From a virus: a stretch of 32,807 nt of DNA. The stretch covers positions 1-32,807 of IMG/VR virus record IMGVR_UViG_3300025897_000040, one strand, 5' to 3'. The notes under the pieces were generated by a model. That model did no database searches. It was not told the origin of the DNA and saw only the letters and a list, made by a program, of their open reading frames with translations. This document shows positions 14,308-26,100 of this stretch, in pieces; position 1 is the first letter of the stretch, and the number at the start of each line of letters is the position of its first letter. Position numbers and translations under genes: made by a program.

Positions 14308-17300
14308 ATGTCTCACGAAAATTTAATTGTTGATAAACTATCGCATAGATTACCATCGCTTTTACCCGATTTTGTAAAAGCAGATAGTCCTGCACTTGAA
14401 CAGTTTATAAAAGCATACTTTGAGTTTCTAGAAGCAGAAATATTAATTATCGAGTCTCCCGAAGAAATAGGAGACATTGTTTTAGAAGATGGTCAGGGTT
14501 CTATGTTATTAGAACCCTTGACTGTTGCACCGTCGCCCGATGCAACAACTTCTAAAGTTGTACAAGAGAAATCAAAACAACAAAATGGAGAACTTGTCTT
14601 AGTAAGTCCTCTCGAAGTGGGTGAATATGTTTATGGTTCTATTAGTGGAACAATCTCTGAAATAAGAGTTGTTGCTGGTAATACATTATATCTTAAAACA
14701 ATTTCAGGAAATGGTTTTGCAAAAGGCGAAACTATTACAGGTAGGGATGGTAATTTTACTGCAAAGGTAAAATCGTTTAAAGAAAACACAATCCTTGCAA
14801 ACAATCGTCTCTTAGACTATTCGGACATTGACCACACGACAGAAAGTTTCGTTGAATACTTTCAAAAAGATTTTGTACCATCATTAAACCTAAAGAATGT
14901 TAAGAACAAACGACTTGCAATTAAGAACATCGGTAAACTTTATAAAAAGAAAGGTACTGAAGAGTCTTTAAAGTTCTTAATGCGTATCCTTTATGGAGAA
15001 GATGCAGAAATTAGTTATCCATATGAACAAACAATTCAAATTTCAGAATCTAATCATAGTCAAAAAAGACGTATGGTTATTAGAATGGATAACGAAAATC
15101 TTATCCCATCAGCAACTGATAAGATTATACAATACACTACAGGGTCAGATTTTATTGAAGGAGACTCTATTGTAGAAAATGTTTACAATTTAGAATCGGA
15201 TAAAGGAATCTATTCTATTGAAATAACAGATAGTCACAAAGGAACATTTACAGAAGGTTCAGTAGTTAACTTAGTTGATAGAGATGGAGTGACTAATGTA
15301 ACTGCACGTGTATTAGGTGTAATTTCTGATATTGCATTTGGTAGTTCCTCAACGTATTTTGAAACAGACACTGGAGATAATATAGTTTTAGAAACTGTAT
15401 CTCAGCGTGAAACTGTTGGAAATGTTCTTGCGACTCAACAGGACATTGTTGTAGACAATGATACTACAGGTGGTTCATACCAAGGATTAGGAACATTTGA
15501 TAGAGGAGACATTGTTCAATTTGATAATCATAGTACACAATATCGTATTATAAAAATCGACTCTACAATATTTACAATTGAAAAACTCTCATCACCACAC
15601 GGAACTGGTTTAGAAACAGATGTTCCAAGTGGAACATTACTAAGAAAGATTAGTGAAGGATTGATTACAGAGAACAACCAAAGGGGTTCACTCTATGATG
15701 TTAGTTATAGATTAGACTTTACTGGTGGTAATAGAGATAAGGATGTTATAAATTCTCGTGGAATCTTAGATGGTGTTACATCAGGTTCTGTTGATAAAAT
15801 ATACATCGAAGACGGTGGAAGTGGATACCATAATACATTTTCTGCTGTAACCGAAGGAACAGTAGACCAAATTATTACTGAAGATGGATTTGAATTACAA
15901 TATGAAGATAATTCTTATTGCATAACAGAATATTCAGAGTCTTCAACAAAACTGATATTTGGAACTGCATTGGATAATGCAATCAGAGTAGACCAAGAAG
16001 TTTTTGGTACTAACATTAGTAGAGTTAAAGTTTCTGATATATCAGAAGATAGATTATCAATGACTGTTAGTAGTCCGCTATCTCTTACTAACAATTCAAT
16101 TTTACAAATAGGATTACCACAATTAGTTGTATTTGATAACAGAGATACGAGAGGTAGTGGTGCTAAAGCTATCATCGGTTCTGTTGGTGATGAAATTATC
16201 TTAGAGAACAAAGATGTTTATGGTCAGTTTGAGTTCACTGCAACTGCAGGACAGACTCTATTCAATGGTATTGACAACTATGGTATGAGACTCATATTCA
16301 ATGATGAAAAAGTTAAAGTTTTTGTCGATGGTATTCAATATACACAAGGTGATGTAACATACGGTTATACAAAAAAGAATGACAGAATTGTATTTAATAC
16401 TGGATTAACTGCTGGACAGAAAGTTGACATATATCAACAGTTTAATAACTTGACATATGAAGATGGAACGAGAACAAACTTAGAAACTACTGAATCCAAT
16501 ATTAGAACTATTAATATCATTGATGGTGGAACAGGTTACACCAAAATACCAAAAGTATATCCTGGCGGATACATCTACTTGAGTGATACTTCAGGATATG
16601 ATATTGGTGAACAAATAAATCAAGAAGTAGCAGAAGTTGTAACTGCAACAGGACTATTGATATCAAAAACTGCAACTAGATTGGAAATTGCAAGAAGGTC
16701 AACCGATACAGGAACTTTCCTTGCAGGTACCAGTATTGTGGGTGGTACATCTGCAACTACAAACACTTCTAGTCAAGTAAATGTTTCAAGTGGAACAGGT
16801 GCAAAACTTTTTGCATACTCTGATACAATTGGTGGTGTTGCTTCAATTAATATAGAAGAACAAGGATACAATTTTAGTGAAGATGGGTTGATTGCTTCAA
16901 CCTCACATCATCCACTTCTAATTGAAACACCGACAACAAATTTACAAACAGGTATTGCTTTAACTGGTGACACTTCAGGAACAACTGCAACAGTTGTATC
17001 ATATGATGCAGACAGACACATCTTAACCTATACCGATTTAGATGGTGATTTCCTAGACGAGGAAATAGTTTCCTTTAATACAACAGATGAGTTTAAGGTT
17101 ATAAAGAACCATAGATTTGATGGTCGTGGTAAATTTGGTGGTGAGGGTATCATTGAAGAACAACTATTGGGAGATAAGAGTACACTGGATGCATCTGCAT
17201 CTAATATTCACGATGGTAAGTTCTATCAAACACATTCATATGTTATTAAAGTTGGTGAGTCTATTAATGAATATAGGTCAGCAGTTAAAGATTTACTTCA

Positions 17301-18594
17301 TCCTGCAGGACACATCTTCTTTGGTGAAGTTGCAATTAAAAATGTTGTTATATCGGATGAATCAGCAGGTATAATTTCAGCAGATTCTTCTTTACAAAAT
17401 GTTAATATTGAAACAAGAGACGATGTAGACAATTCACTTAATGTAGATGTTCTCTATAGACCTACTATCATCATTTTCGGAGAACCTACACTTGCAGTTA
17501 TAAATCCATTCTCTAATTCATCACGAGTAATTGAATTGCACGAATTTTTACCACACGGAGATATCGTATTTGAAGATGGTGGTAAACCATTAATAGAAGA
17601 TAAAACAACAGGGTTCAAAGTAGGTGATACTAATTACTTCCGTATGGAAGACACTACTGTTGACCCATTAGCTGTCTTACAAAATGCAGGATTAGAAGAT
17701 AACACACCTACTGTAGATAACTCAGGGTCAATAATCCCATCAACAGTTTCCAACCCTGCAGGTATAGCATTGGGTGCAAGGTCAGAGTATTATGACACAT
17801 CTCATAAAAACAGACACTTCAATATCAATGTTATCAACTCGTTTGCATACACACCAGTACAAAGTTCACCAAGACTTGATGGTGCAATTACTGTATTGAA
17901 CTTGTGTCGTGCTGATGATAACAATGAAAGTCTTACACCAATCAATTCATTTGGATTAGTTCCTGAAAGACGACCTTCAGACCAAGGTAAAGTTTTCTCA
18001 GTATTCACACAAGAGGAAGAAGTTCTTGTAATGGAAGATGGTAGTAGAATTGAGATGGAAGAACATATACATCATCTAAGGTTTGAACCAAATGAACACG
18101 CAGTCGTTAAGGGTGTTAATGGTGACAGAATGTTATTAGAAGACGGTGACATTGCTCAAATGGAATCAGCAACGCAAGTTGGTGAAATTGAATACTTTGT
18201 ATCGGAAAGAACGATTGATTTATTCGATAATGAACTGTATACAGAAGACAATCATAGAATGATTATGGAAGATGGTAGTGTACTTGTACACGAACAGTCT
18301 TCTGAAAATAATATTAGTACATTTATTCCGTTAGGACATACTTTGCGTACACTAAATATTATACAAGGTCAACAGACATATGACATCTCTTATTACTTGA
18401 AAGATGAAACCGACAATGATGACCTTTTATTAGAAGATGGTAGTGGAAATTTCCTCAAAGAGGAATCAAAAACAGAAGGAATACGAATATCAGACTTTGA
18501 ATATTATTATCCAAAGATGAATATCCCCGATTATCCTCTTCACGAAAGAAAAAGAACAAATATTGGATTTAGTACTTACGTAAAGTCTGCATAA
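14308..18594 (+). CDS. Giant baseplate wedge protein (gp7-like)
   Basis: A 1428-aa protein in the position of T4 gene 7 (1032 aa) between gp6 and gp8. Residues 1-45 (LPSLLPDFVKADSPALEQF, then FEFLEAEILI) and about 170-235 (DIDHTTESFVEYFQKDFVPS, then GKLYKKKGTEESLKFLMRIL and YGEDAEISYP) match the N-terminal region of gp7-like wedge proteins in marine T4-like phages. The long remainder is beta-rich, with DGGSGYHN and DGGTGYTK motifs, two modules also found in gp53 and the DUF4815 protein, and seven EDG motifs, four of them clustered near the C-terminus. In T4, gp7 joins gp10 and gp8 to the wedge core. A weak GAAG precedes the ATG. The exact T4 equivalence is inferred from position and N-terminus. 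Confidence 0.75.
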   Translation: MSHENLIVDKLSHRLPSLLPDFVKADSPALEQFIKAYFEFLEAEILIIESPEEIGDIVLEDGQGSMLLEPLTVAPSPDATTSKVVQEKSKQQNGELVLVSPLEVGEYVYGSISGTISEIRVVAGNTLYLKTISGNGFAKGETITGRDGNFTAKVKSFKENTILANNRLLDYSDIDHTTESFVEYFQKDFVPSLNLKNVKNKRLAIKNIGKLYKKKGTEESLKFLMRILYGEDAEISYPYEQTIQISESNHSQKRRMVIRMDNENLIPSATDKIIQYTTGSDFIEGDSIVENVYNLESDKGIYSIEITDSHKGTFTEGSVVNLVDRDGVTNVTARVLGVISDIAFGSSSTYFETDTGDNIVLETVSQRETVGNVLATQQDIVVDNDTTGGSYQGLGTFDRGDIVQFDNHSTQYRIIKIDSTIFTIEKLSSPHGTGLETDVPSGTLLRKISEGLITENNQRGSLYDVSYRLDFTGGNRDKDVINSRGILDGVTSGSVDKIYIEDGGSGYHNTFSAVTEGTVDQIITEDGFELQYEDNSYCITEYSESSTKLIFGTALDNAIRVDQEVFGTNISRVKVSDISEDRLSMTVSSPLSLTNNSILQIGLPQLVVFDNRDTRGSGAKAIIGSVGDEIILENKDVYGQFEFTATAGQTLFNGIDNYGMRLIFNDEKVKVFVDGIQYTQGDVTYGYTKKNDRIVFNTGLTAGQKVDIYQQFNNLTYEDGTRTNLETTESNIRTINIIDGGTGYTKIPKVYPGGYIYLSDTSGYDIGEQINQEVAEVVTATGLLISKTATRLEIARRSTDTGTFLAGTSIVGGTSATTNTSSQVNVSSGTGAKLFAYSDTIGGVASINIEEQGYNFSEDGLIASTSHHPLLIETPTTNLQTGIALTGDTSGTTATVVSYDADRHILTYTDLDGDFLDEEIVSFNTTDEFKVIKNHRFDGRGKFGGEGIIEEQLLGDKSTLDASASNIHDGKFYQTHSYVIKVGESINEYRSAVKDLLHPAGHIFFGEVAIKNVVISDESAGIISADSSLQNVNIETRDDVDNSLNVDVLYRPTIIIFGEPTLAVINPFSNSSRVIELHEFLPHGDIVFEDGGKPLIEDKTTGFKVGDTNYFRMEDTTVDPLAVLQNAGLEDNTPTVDNSGSIIPSTVSNPAGIALGARSEYYDTSHKNRHFNINVINSFAYTPVQSSPRLDGAITVLNLCRADDNNESLTPINSFGLVPERRPSDQGKVFSVFTQEEEVLVMEDGSRIEMEEHIHHLRFEPNEHAVVKGVNGDRMLLEDGDIAQMESATQVGEIEYFVSERTIDLFDNELYTEDNHRMIMEDGSVLVHEQSSENNISTFIPLGHTLRTLNIIQGQQTYDISYYLKDETDNDDLLLEDGSGNFLKEESKTEGIRISDFEYYYPKMNIPDYPLHERKRTNIGFSTYVKSA

Positions 18595-18597
18595 GTA

Positions 18598-18605
18598 TAT
18601 AAATA
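18598..18605 (+). promoter_or_regulatory. Late promoter box TATAAATA, upstream copy before gp8
   Basis: A perfect T4 late consensus just after the gp7-like stop. The predicted start is near 18611, inside the second box, giving a leader of about 22 bases that retains the TAGGAGAT ribosome site at 18621-18628. Confidence 0.75.
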
Positions 18606-18609
18606 GTAT

Positions 18610-18617
18610 TATAAATA
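18610..18617 (+). promoter_or_regulatory. Late promoter box TATAAATA, downstream copy before gp8
   Basis: A second perfect consensus 12 bases after the first. The predicted start is near 18623, in the middle of the ribosome site, so this promoter alone would give a message with a shortened or damaged Shine-Dalgarno sequence. Confidence 0.65.
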
Positions 18618-18632
18618 TCTTAGGAGATAGAA

Positions 18633-20102
18633 ATGGCAGCAATTATAACAGAAAAGTTTCGAACACATAATGCGAAACAATTCAGAGAAGACTTTAGTGA
18701 GTCGGCTTCATCCACATACATTTTTATAGGTCGGTCTTTTGACTGGTCTGATGAAAATGCACCACCATCACCAGCAAATTCAATCGGAGAAGAGATTGAT
18801 GCATATTCAGATATGATTGCACTTAAAAAAGTTGCAAACACTGATGTATCTCACGGTCTTGTACGAAGAAACTGGGATAGTACAGGTGCAACATCATATG
18901 ACGAATATCAACATAACATTTCAACATCAAATACTGCAGTTGCTTCAGGTGCAACAAACCTATTTGATTCAAGGTTCTATGTAATAACAGATGAGTATCA
19001 CGTATACAAATGTATTAGAACTGGAAGAGATAGTTCAGGTGCCGTAGTTGCATCAACAGTTAAACCAACTGGAACAAGTCCAACTACATTAGTGTCAACT
19101 TCTGATACAGCTGCAGCTGCAGGTAGAGGATACCTTTGGAAGTATATGTACACAGTTTCTGCTTCAGAAACAATCAAATTCGTAACAAACGATTTTATAC
19201 CAGTTAAAACAATTGGTGCTCAAACAGAAGTTGATGGTGAATCTGCAATCGGGACTGCTGCTTCCGATAACGGAACTGCACAATGGGATGTTGAGAATCA
19301 AGCAATAGATGGTGCAGTGTATCACATAGAAGTTACTGCAGGTGGTTCAGGTTATAATGACGGTGATTACACTGCAGTTGCAATCTTAGGAGACGGTCAG
19401 AATGGTGAATGTACTGTTACTGTTTCAAGTAATGTTGTAAGTCACATAACAGTGACAACAAATGGTTCAGGTTATAAACGTGCTTCAGTTGATATTGATA
19501 ATATTACAGGAATTGGTTCAGGTACTAACGCTGTTGCAAATGTAATTATATCTCCTATCTATGGTCACGGTTCTAGTCCTATTGAAGAATTAGGTGGAAA
19601 CTACATTATAGTTAACTCAAGACTTGAATTTAACGAAGGTTCAGGCGATTTCCCAACAGATAATGACTTCAGAAGGATTGGACTTATCCAAGACCCATTT
19701 GCTAAAGGTACTACAACTGTATCAACTAGTGATTCATTAACTGCATATCATCAGATTACTGTTTCAGGAACTGGTAATATTAGTGTTGATGATACTATTA
19801 TGAACTCAAATTCAAATGGAAGTGGTGTTGCAGTTTCAAGAGTAGTGTCAGTTGATTCTACAAATAATATTGTTTCACATACACCTGTTGCTAATTCAGG
19901 TGGACAATATGTTGACTTTGCAAATAGTGACACTATCTATGTTGGTGGTGTGCAAGTTGCTACTACTGGTGGAAGTGCTGTAAGTACAACTCATCCTGAA
20001 GTTGAAAGATTTACAGGTAAAATTATGTACATTGAAAACAGGGGCAGGGTAACACGTGCTGCTGACCAAATTGAAGATATCAAACTGATAATCGAAATGT
20101 AA
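18633..20102 (+). CDS. gp8: Baseplate wedge subunit gp8, C-terminally extended
   Basis: A 489-aa relative of T4 gp8 (334 aa), which dimerises at the wedge and contacts gp6, gp7 and gp10. Family features are the start FRTHNAKQFREDFSESASST with YIFIGRSFDWSDENAPPSP, MIALKKVANTDVSHGLVRRN (about residues 50-70), the FYVITDEYHVYKCI strand pair, and GRGYLWKYMYTVSASETIKF (about 165-184). After about residue 215 it carries extra beta material with two GSGY repeats (GGSGYNDGDYTAVAILGDG and NGSGYKRASV) and a late NGSGVAVSRVVSVD segment. The family-like end VERFTGKIMYIENR, then RVTRAADQIEDIKLIIEM, is retained. The extension therefore looks like an insertion rather than a terminal fusion. AGGAG precedes the ATG. 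Confidence 0.9.
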   Translation: MAAIITEKFRTHNAKQFREDFSESASSTYIFIGRSFDWSDENAPPSPANSIGEEIDAYSDMIALKKVANTDVSHGLVRRNWDSTGATSYDEYQHNISTSNTAVASGATNLFDSRFYVITDEYHVYKCIRTGRDSSGAVVASTVKPTGTSPTTLVSTSDTAAAAGRGYLWKYMYTVSASETIKFVTNDFIPVKTIGAQTEVDGESAIGTAASDNGTAQWDVENQAIDGAVYHIEVTAGGSGYNDGDYTAVAILGDGQNGECTVTVSSNVVSHITVTTNGSGYKRASVDIDNITGIGSGTNAVANVIISPIYGHGSSPIEELGGNYIIVNSRLEFNEGSGDFPTDNDFRRIGLIQDPFAKGTTTVSTSDSLTAYHQITVSGTGNISVDDTIMNSNSNGSGVAVSRVVSVDSTNNIVSHTPVANSGGQYVDFANSDTIYVGGVQVATTGGSAVSTTHPEVERFTGKIMYIENRGRVTRAADQIEDIKLIIEM

Positions 20103-20107
20103 TTAAT

Positions 20108-20124
20108 GGGGTCTCTATGACCCC
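20108..20124 (+). terminator. Perfect 6-bp hairpin between gp8 and the 2255-aa gene
   Basis: GGGGTC, loop TCTAT, GACCCC: a strong GC stem in an otherwise AT-rich 37-base gap. No T-run follows, so a factor-independent terminator is unlikely by itself. It may be an RNA end protector, a processing site, or a partial attenuator between wedge expression and the giant connector. A GAGAG ribosome site for the next gene follows it. Confidence 0.45.
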
Positions 20125-20139
20125 TATAAGAGAGTTAAA

Positions 20140-23100
20140 ATGCCAGAAAAAACTGATTTAAATATATCACCGTACTTTGATGACTACTCTGAAGATAAAA
20201 ACTTTCATAAAGTTCTCTTCAGAGCAGGTAGACCACTACAAGCAAGGGAATTAACCCAGTCACAAACTATATTACAAAACCAAGTTGAGAAATTTGGAGA
20301 CCACTTCTTTAAAGAGGGGTCTATAGTACAGGGTGTTCAATCAGGCGTAGATTTAGAACTGTATTATGTAAAAGTATCCACAGAAAACCCTAATGTATTA
20401 GGCGATGCTGCAGTCGAAACCTATAGAAAATCCTTTCACGGAAAACTTATTCGTGGTAAAACAACAGGGGTTATTGGAAAGGTTATAACGTCATCAGCAG
20501 AAACAACTGATGATAAATTGACTATTTTTGTTAAGTACTTAACACAAGGTACTTTAAATGAATACACTTTCTCTGCAGATGAAGAACTAGAAGAGGTTGG
20601 TGTTGATTCAGGTGGAGCATACTCATCAGTATCTTCAAATAACAATTATTTTAAAGTACTACCAACAGCAGATACACCAATCGGAGTTGGTTCATTAGTT
20701 AAGATTGATGAAGGTGTTATATACACAAGAGGATTCTTTGTCAAAGTTGATGCTCAAGAAATCTTATTAGAAAAATATAGTTCTAGACCAAGTTATAGAG
20801 TCGGTTTAAAGATTAACGAAAAACTTATTTCAAATTCAGACGATTCTTCATTACAGGATAATGCAACAGGGTCAACAAACGAGAATGCAGCTGGTGCTGA
20901 TAGACTACAGGTCAATTTAACACTTGCTAAATTCACAATTGATACCACTACTGATTCTAATTTTATTGAGTTAGTCAGAGTTAATCAGGGTACTATTGAA
21001 CTACAGATTTCAACTCCTGTTTATAACACTATAGAAAAGACACTTGCACGAAGAACATTCGATGCAAATGGTGATTTTGTTGTAAGACAATTTACACAAT
21101 CACTAAGAGAACATTTAGATGATACAACTAACAGAGGTTTCTATACTTCTGATAATGGTGGTAAAGAAAACCAGTTCATTATGCAAGTATCGCCTGGCAA
21201 AGCATATGTCAAAGGATTTGAGATTGAAAAAACAGGAACATCAACGATTCCATTCTCAAAAGCAAGGTCAACTAAATCCCTTCTAAATGCTAAGTCACCG
21301 ATTCGTTTAGGAAACAAATTAAGAATTTTAAATACACATTCATTACCCGAAGTTAATCAGGGTATTGACAGTACAGGAATAACACCATACAAATTCTGTA
21401 AATTATGGAATTATAAAATAGATGATATGACATCTGATAATCATTCAGCAGATGGCCCTCGTGCAGAAAATCGAGACCCTGTTGCGGCTGATAATGCAGG
21501 TGGTGTTGAACACATAGGATTTGTTAGAGTAAGAGACATAGAACATAATACTGGTTCAGCAGCTGCTGGAGAGTATAATGAAGATTCAACAAAATTTGAC
21601 TTATCAGTATTTGATGTTAAGATGTTTACTAAATTAACATACTCAGCACATTCAGGTACTGCAGTTGCTGGTGATAAAGTCACTGGTAGTTCTACTGGTG
21701 CAACAGGATATGTTGCATATGACAACAATTCAAATGCACTTTATCTTCACGATGTTGTTGGTAATTTCTCAACTAATGATAATTTATCATCACTTGGTAG
21801 TGGTTCTTTTGCAACAACAGGTGGTAATCAGATTACTGCAGTAAGAAATTATAACATTGACCGTGCAAGGTCAATCACACAAGAACCGACAACAAGTTCA
21901 AATCAACATTTTAGTGCTGATATTGAAACTGCACAAATAAAAATTTTAACAGGTACCGTATCATTAGGAACTAATACTTCAGTTGCAGGTGTCGGTACAC
22001 TATTTACTACAGAATTAAAAGAGGGAGATATAATATTCAACCCTGCTGGAAGTGAAGAACTAGTAGTTTCTTCGGTCACTTCAGATATTGCTTTAACACT
22101 TGTAGGTGCATCATCTAGTGCGTACAATGGTAATGTAGAAAGAAGACGAGTAAAACTGATTGACCAAGACCAAACAGTGAATATATTCTCTTGGCCTAGA
22201 GACTATGTTAAAACACATTCTTGTGATAATGTAAAGGTAAAAAGACAAACAGTTCAGTCAATCTCTGCATCAGGTAGTGTAACTATTGCACAAACAGAAG
22301 GTACATTCGAAGACCAAAATACTGATAACTTCTCTATTGCAGTTATCGATACTTCTTCTGCATCAAGTCCAACACTTAATAACGGGGACTTATTAGACAT
22401 TCAAACATTTGAAGACACTTCACCTTCACAAAATGGTGATGGTCAGTCTTTAACATTAACTGGATTCAATGCTGTAAATGAAAATGTTAAATTAAGAATA
22501 ACATATTCTATGTTGATTAGTAATCCAGCATCAAGAACAAAAGATTTAAATCAAGGTCGTGCATTATCAATGTCAGGAGACAGAAATGCATCTTACACTG
22601 GAGTTTATGGAACATCATTTAGAGACAAAGAGTTAACACTAGGTGTTGCAGATGTTCATAAGATTCACGGAATATACGAAGGGGTTGGTGGAACACCTAC
22701 AACACCTAACGCAACACTTGGAAGTGAAAGTAAAAGCTTTACAATACACGAAACATTAGTCGGACAAACATCTAATGCTCGTGCAGTATTAATTGATTAC
22801 AATTCAAGTTCAACATCATATTGGTATATGATATCAGGAAAGTTCCAAGAGGGTGAATTTGTAGTTGGTCAGACATCAGCTGCACAAGCAACTCTAACAA
22901 CAGTATCACAAGGTTCATCAAATATAACAAACAGATACTTCTTTGACAACGGTCAAAGAGATGGATACTATGATACCTGTAAACTTGTTAGGAAACCATC
23001 AGAACCCGAACCAAATAATGAAATATTAATAGTATTTGACCATTTTTCACACGGTACTGGTGACTTCTTTGATGTAAATTCTTACAGTGTAGACTATGAA

Positions 23101-26100
23101 GACATTCCAGTTTATTCTGCAAACAAAGTAGACTTAGGTGGTCAAGAACCCGATGGTACATATGAGTTATCAGATGCATTGGACTTTAGACCAATTGTAG
23201 GTCAACTATACGATATAGATTTAACAGTAAATCCAAACATATCTTCAGTAAGTGACATTAGTACTGCAATCGAATATGCACCATTCTCATATGAAAATGG
23301 TAGACACTATTCTTCTACTAGAGATAAAGCAACTACTAGTAGTGGTTCTAATTACGATACAAATCCAAGTTTACCTGGCACACCTATTACAGGTTCAAGT
23401 CTGCAAGGGGATATTTCTTTCTATGTTGGAAGAATAGATAAACTGTTTTTACATAAATCAGGTAACTTCCAAATATCATCAGGAGAACCATCTCTTTCAC
23501 CAACTAAACCTAAATCGGTTGATGGTGCAATTGAATTATTTGAGTTGTCTATACCCGCTTTCACAAAAAAATTAAAGAACATTAAAGTTAGGTCACAAGA
23601 CCATAGACGATTTACTATGAAAGATATTGGTAAAATCAATCAAAGGGTTACTAACTTAGAAAGGGTAACATCTCTTTCATTATTAGAAAAGGATACACAA
23701 ACAAAACAGATTTTAGATGGTGACGGATTTGATAGATTTAAATCAGGATTCTTAGTAGATAACTTTAGAGGACATAGAGTTGGAGATGTAAATCATCCCG
23801 ACTATAGAAACTCTGTTGATGGTAGATTAGGAGTATTAAGACCACAATCTTATTCACAATTTTTTGATATAGGTTTGAATACAGGAAAATCTGCAAACTA
23901 TAAAAAAACTGGTAATCTAATAACACTTCCTTACGTAGAACAAACATTTGTCAATCAAGATAAAGCATCTCGTTCAATTAATGTTAACCCATATCACGTA
24001 TTTGCTTTCTTAGGAAATGTTAGTCTAACACCCGAAACAGATATTTGGAATGATAGTGAAAGACTTCCTGAAGTTAGAATTAATAGAGAAGGAAACTTCG
24101 ATGCAGTTCTATCAGACAATGCAAATGGATTGGGAACTGTATGGAATAACTGGCAGACTACTTGGGTAGGAGAACCGAATACTATTTCATCTGAAATCAC
24201 TGCAACTTCAAATGGTTCGTGGAGTGGAGACCCATCACAAGGTGGTGAATGGATTCCTGGCGTAGAAGTATCAAGAGAGATTACAGAGACACCTGAAATA
24301 CAAACAAGAACGGGTGTATCTACAAGTGTTGTTGAAGACTTTGTAGAAACACGAAACGATAGAATGGTATCTGTATCTATTATACCATTTATTCGTGCAA
24401 GAACAATTGAAATAGATGCAAATAATTTAAAACCAAATACTTGGCATTACATATACTTTGATGATATGGGTGTGCATTCATATGTTAGACCATTTAGTGC
24501 TGCATATGCACAAGATGGTTCATCAACAACACTTGGTAAAGGTGTAAAAACAGATGGTAATGGTAGACTTCGTGCTTATTTTGAACTTCCAAATTCTAAT
24601 ACACAAAGATTCCCGACAGGACAAAGAGAACTTAAGATTACATCATCAAGATATAATGAGAATAATCCATCTTCTGTGGGTACAGGTATATACCAAGCAC
24701 AAGGATTACTACAATCTAATCAAACAGAAATTGTTTCAACAAGAAATGGTAGAGTTGTTACAGAAAGAATGAATGGAGAGAGAAACTTCACAAGTAGGGG
24801 AGAAGCAGTTAACTCAACAAGTATAGACACAACTGCACCTGCTATTCCAAGTCCTCCTCCAAGTCCTCCAGTACCAATCCCTGATGTAATTGTGGTTGAT
24901 ACTCCACCTTTGCAGATACCCGACCCTATAATATTGCCGCCAGTACCTTTACCGCCGACAATTCCTGCAATATCATTTAGAGAAGATAGATTCCAACCTC
25001 TAGGGTTCATTGAAAGAATACAAATTGATAGAAGAACTACTTGGGGAGACCCACTTGCACAATCATTCTTAGTAGAATCTAGTGGTGGTGCAATGATGTC
25101 TTCAATTGACCTATTCTTTAAGACCAAAGATGATAATCTACCTGTATCCGTACAAATCAGAACAATGATAAATGGATTCCCAGGCCCAGTTGTAGTACCT
25201 TTCTCAACAGTTACTAAAAATCCTAGTGATGTAAACCTATCAGAAGATGGTTCAACATCAACTAACTTTGCATTCGAATCCCCAGTATTCTTAGAAGATG
25301 GACAAGAATATGTATTTGTGGTATACTCAAACTCAAACGAGTATGAATGTTATATATCTAGAATGGGTGAGACTGATATCGCAACAGGACAAACAATTTC
25401 AGGTCAACCTTATGCAGGTTCATTATTCTTGTCTCAGAACAACTCAACTTGGACTCCAACACAAGAAGATGACCTTAAGTTCCACTTAAAGATGTGTAGT
25501 TTTGACACTTCAGTTGCTGGATATCTTTCATTTGAAAATGATACTTTAAGTACTGCAAAATTACAAGAGAATCCAATTGAAACCGTTTCAGGTCAAACTT
25601 ATACTAAAGTGTATAACTACAATCACGGTATGTACAACACTTCATCTAATGTTGTAATCTCAGGTGTCAGTGGAGATAGACAAGGTGCAGTATTAGAAAT
25701 TGCAAATGCAGTTGATACAGGAACATTGCCATCAGATGGTTCATATGATATAGTCCACGGTGGAACAGTTGGAAGTGACAGCGTTACCATAACAACAAGT
25801 GGTACAGGAGATGTCACATCAACAGGACTTGCATTTAATATTACAGTAGAGACTATTTCAGGAACTGCAGATATAACTGCAACAAAAATTAAAAATACTG
25901 GAAGTGGTCATACTGCAGGAGATGTTATAACTTGTACAATTGGTTCTGCATTTAGTTTTACTGTTAATGTAACTACAGTTGGTGAAACACTAGGTGGTAT
26001 TCCAGTGGATTCAATTAACACAACATTCACTTCAATAGAGAGTACATTTGATATGGATTCTTTCAGAGTAGTCCCCGATATATCATCATACGACTTTGTA

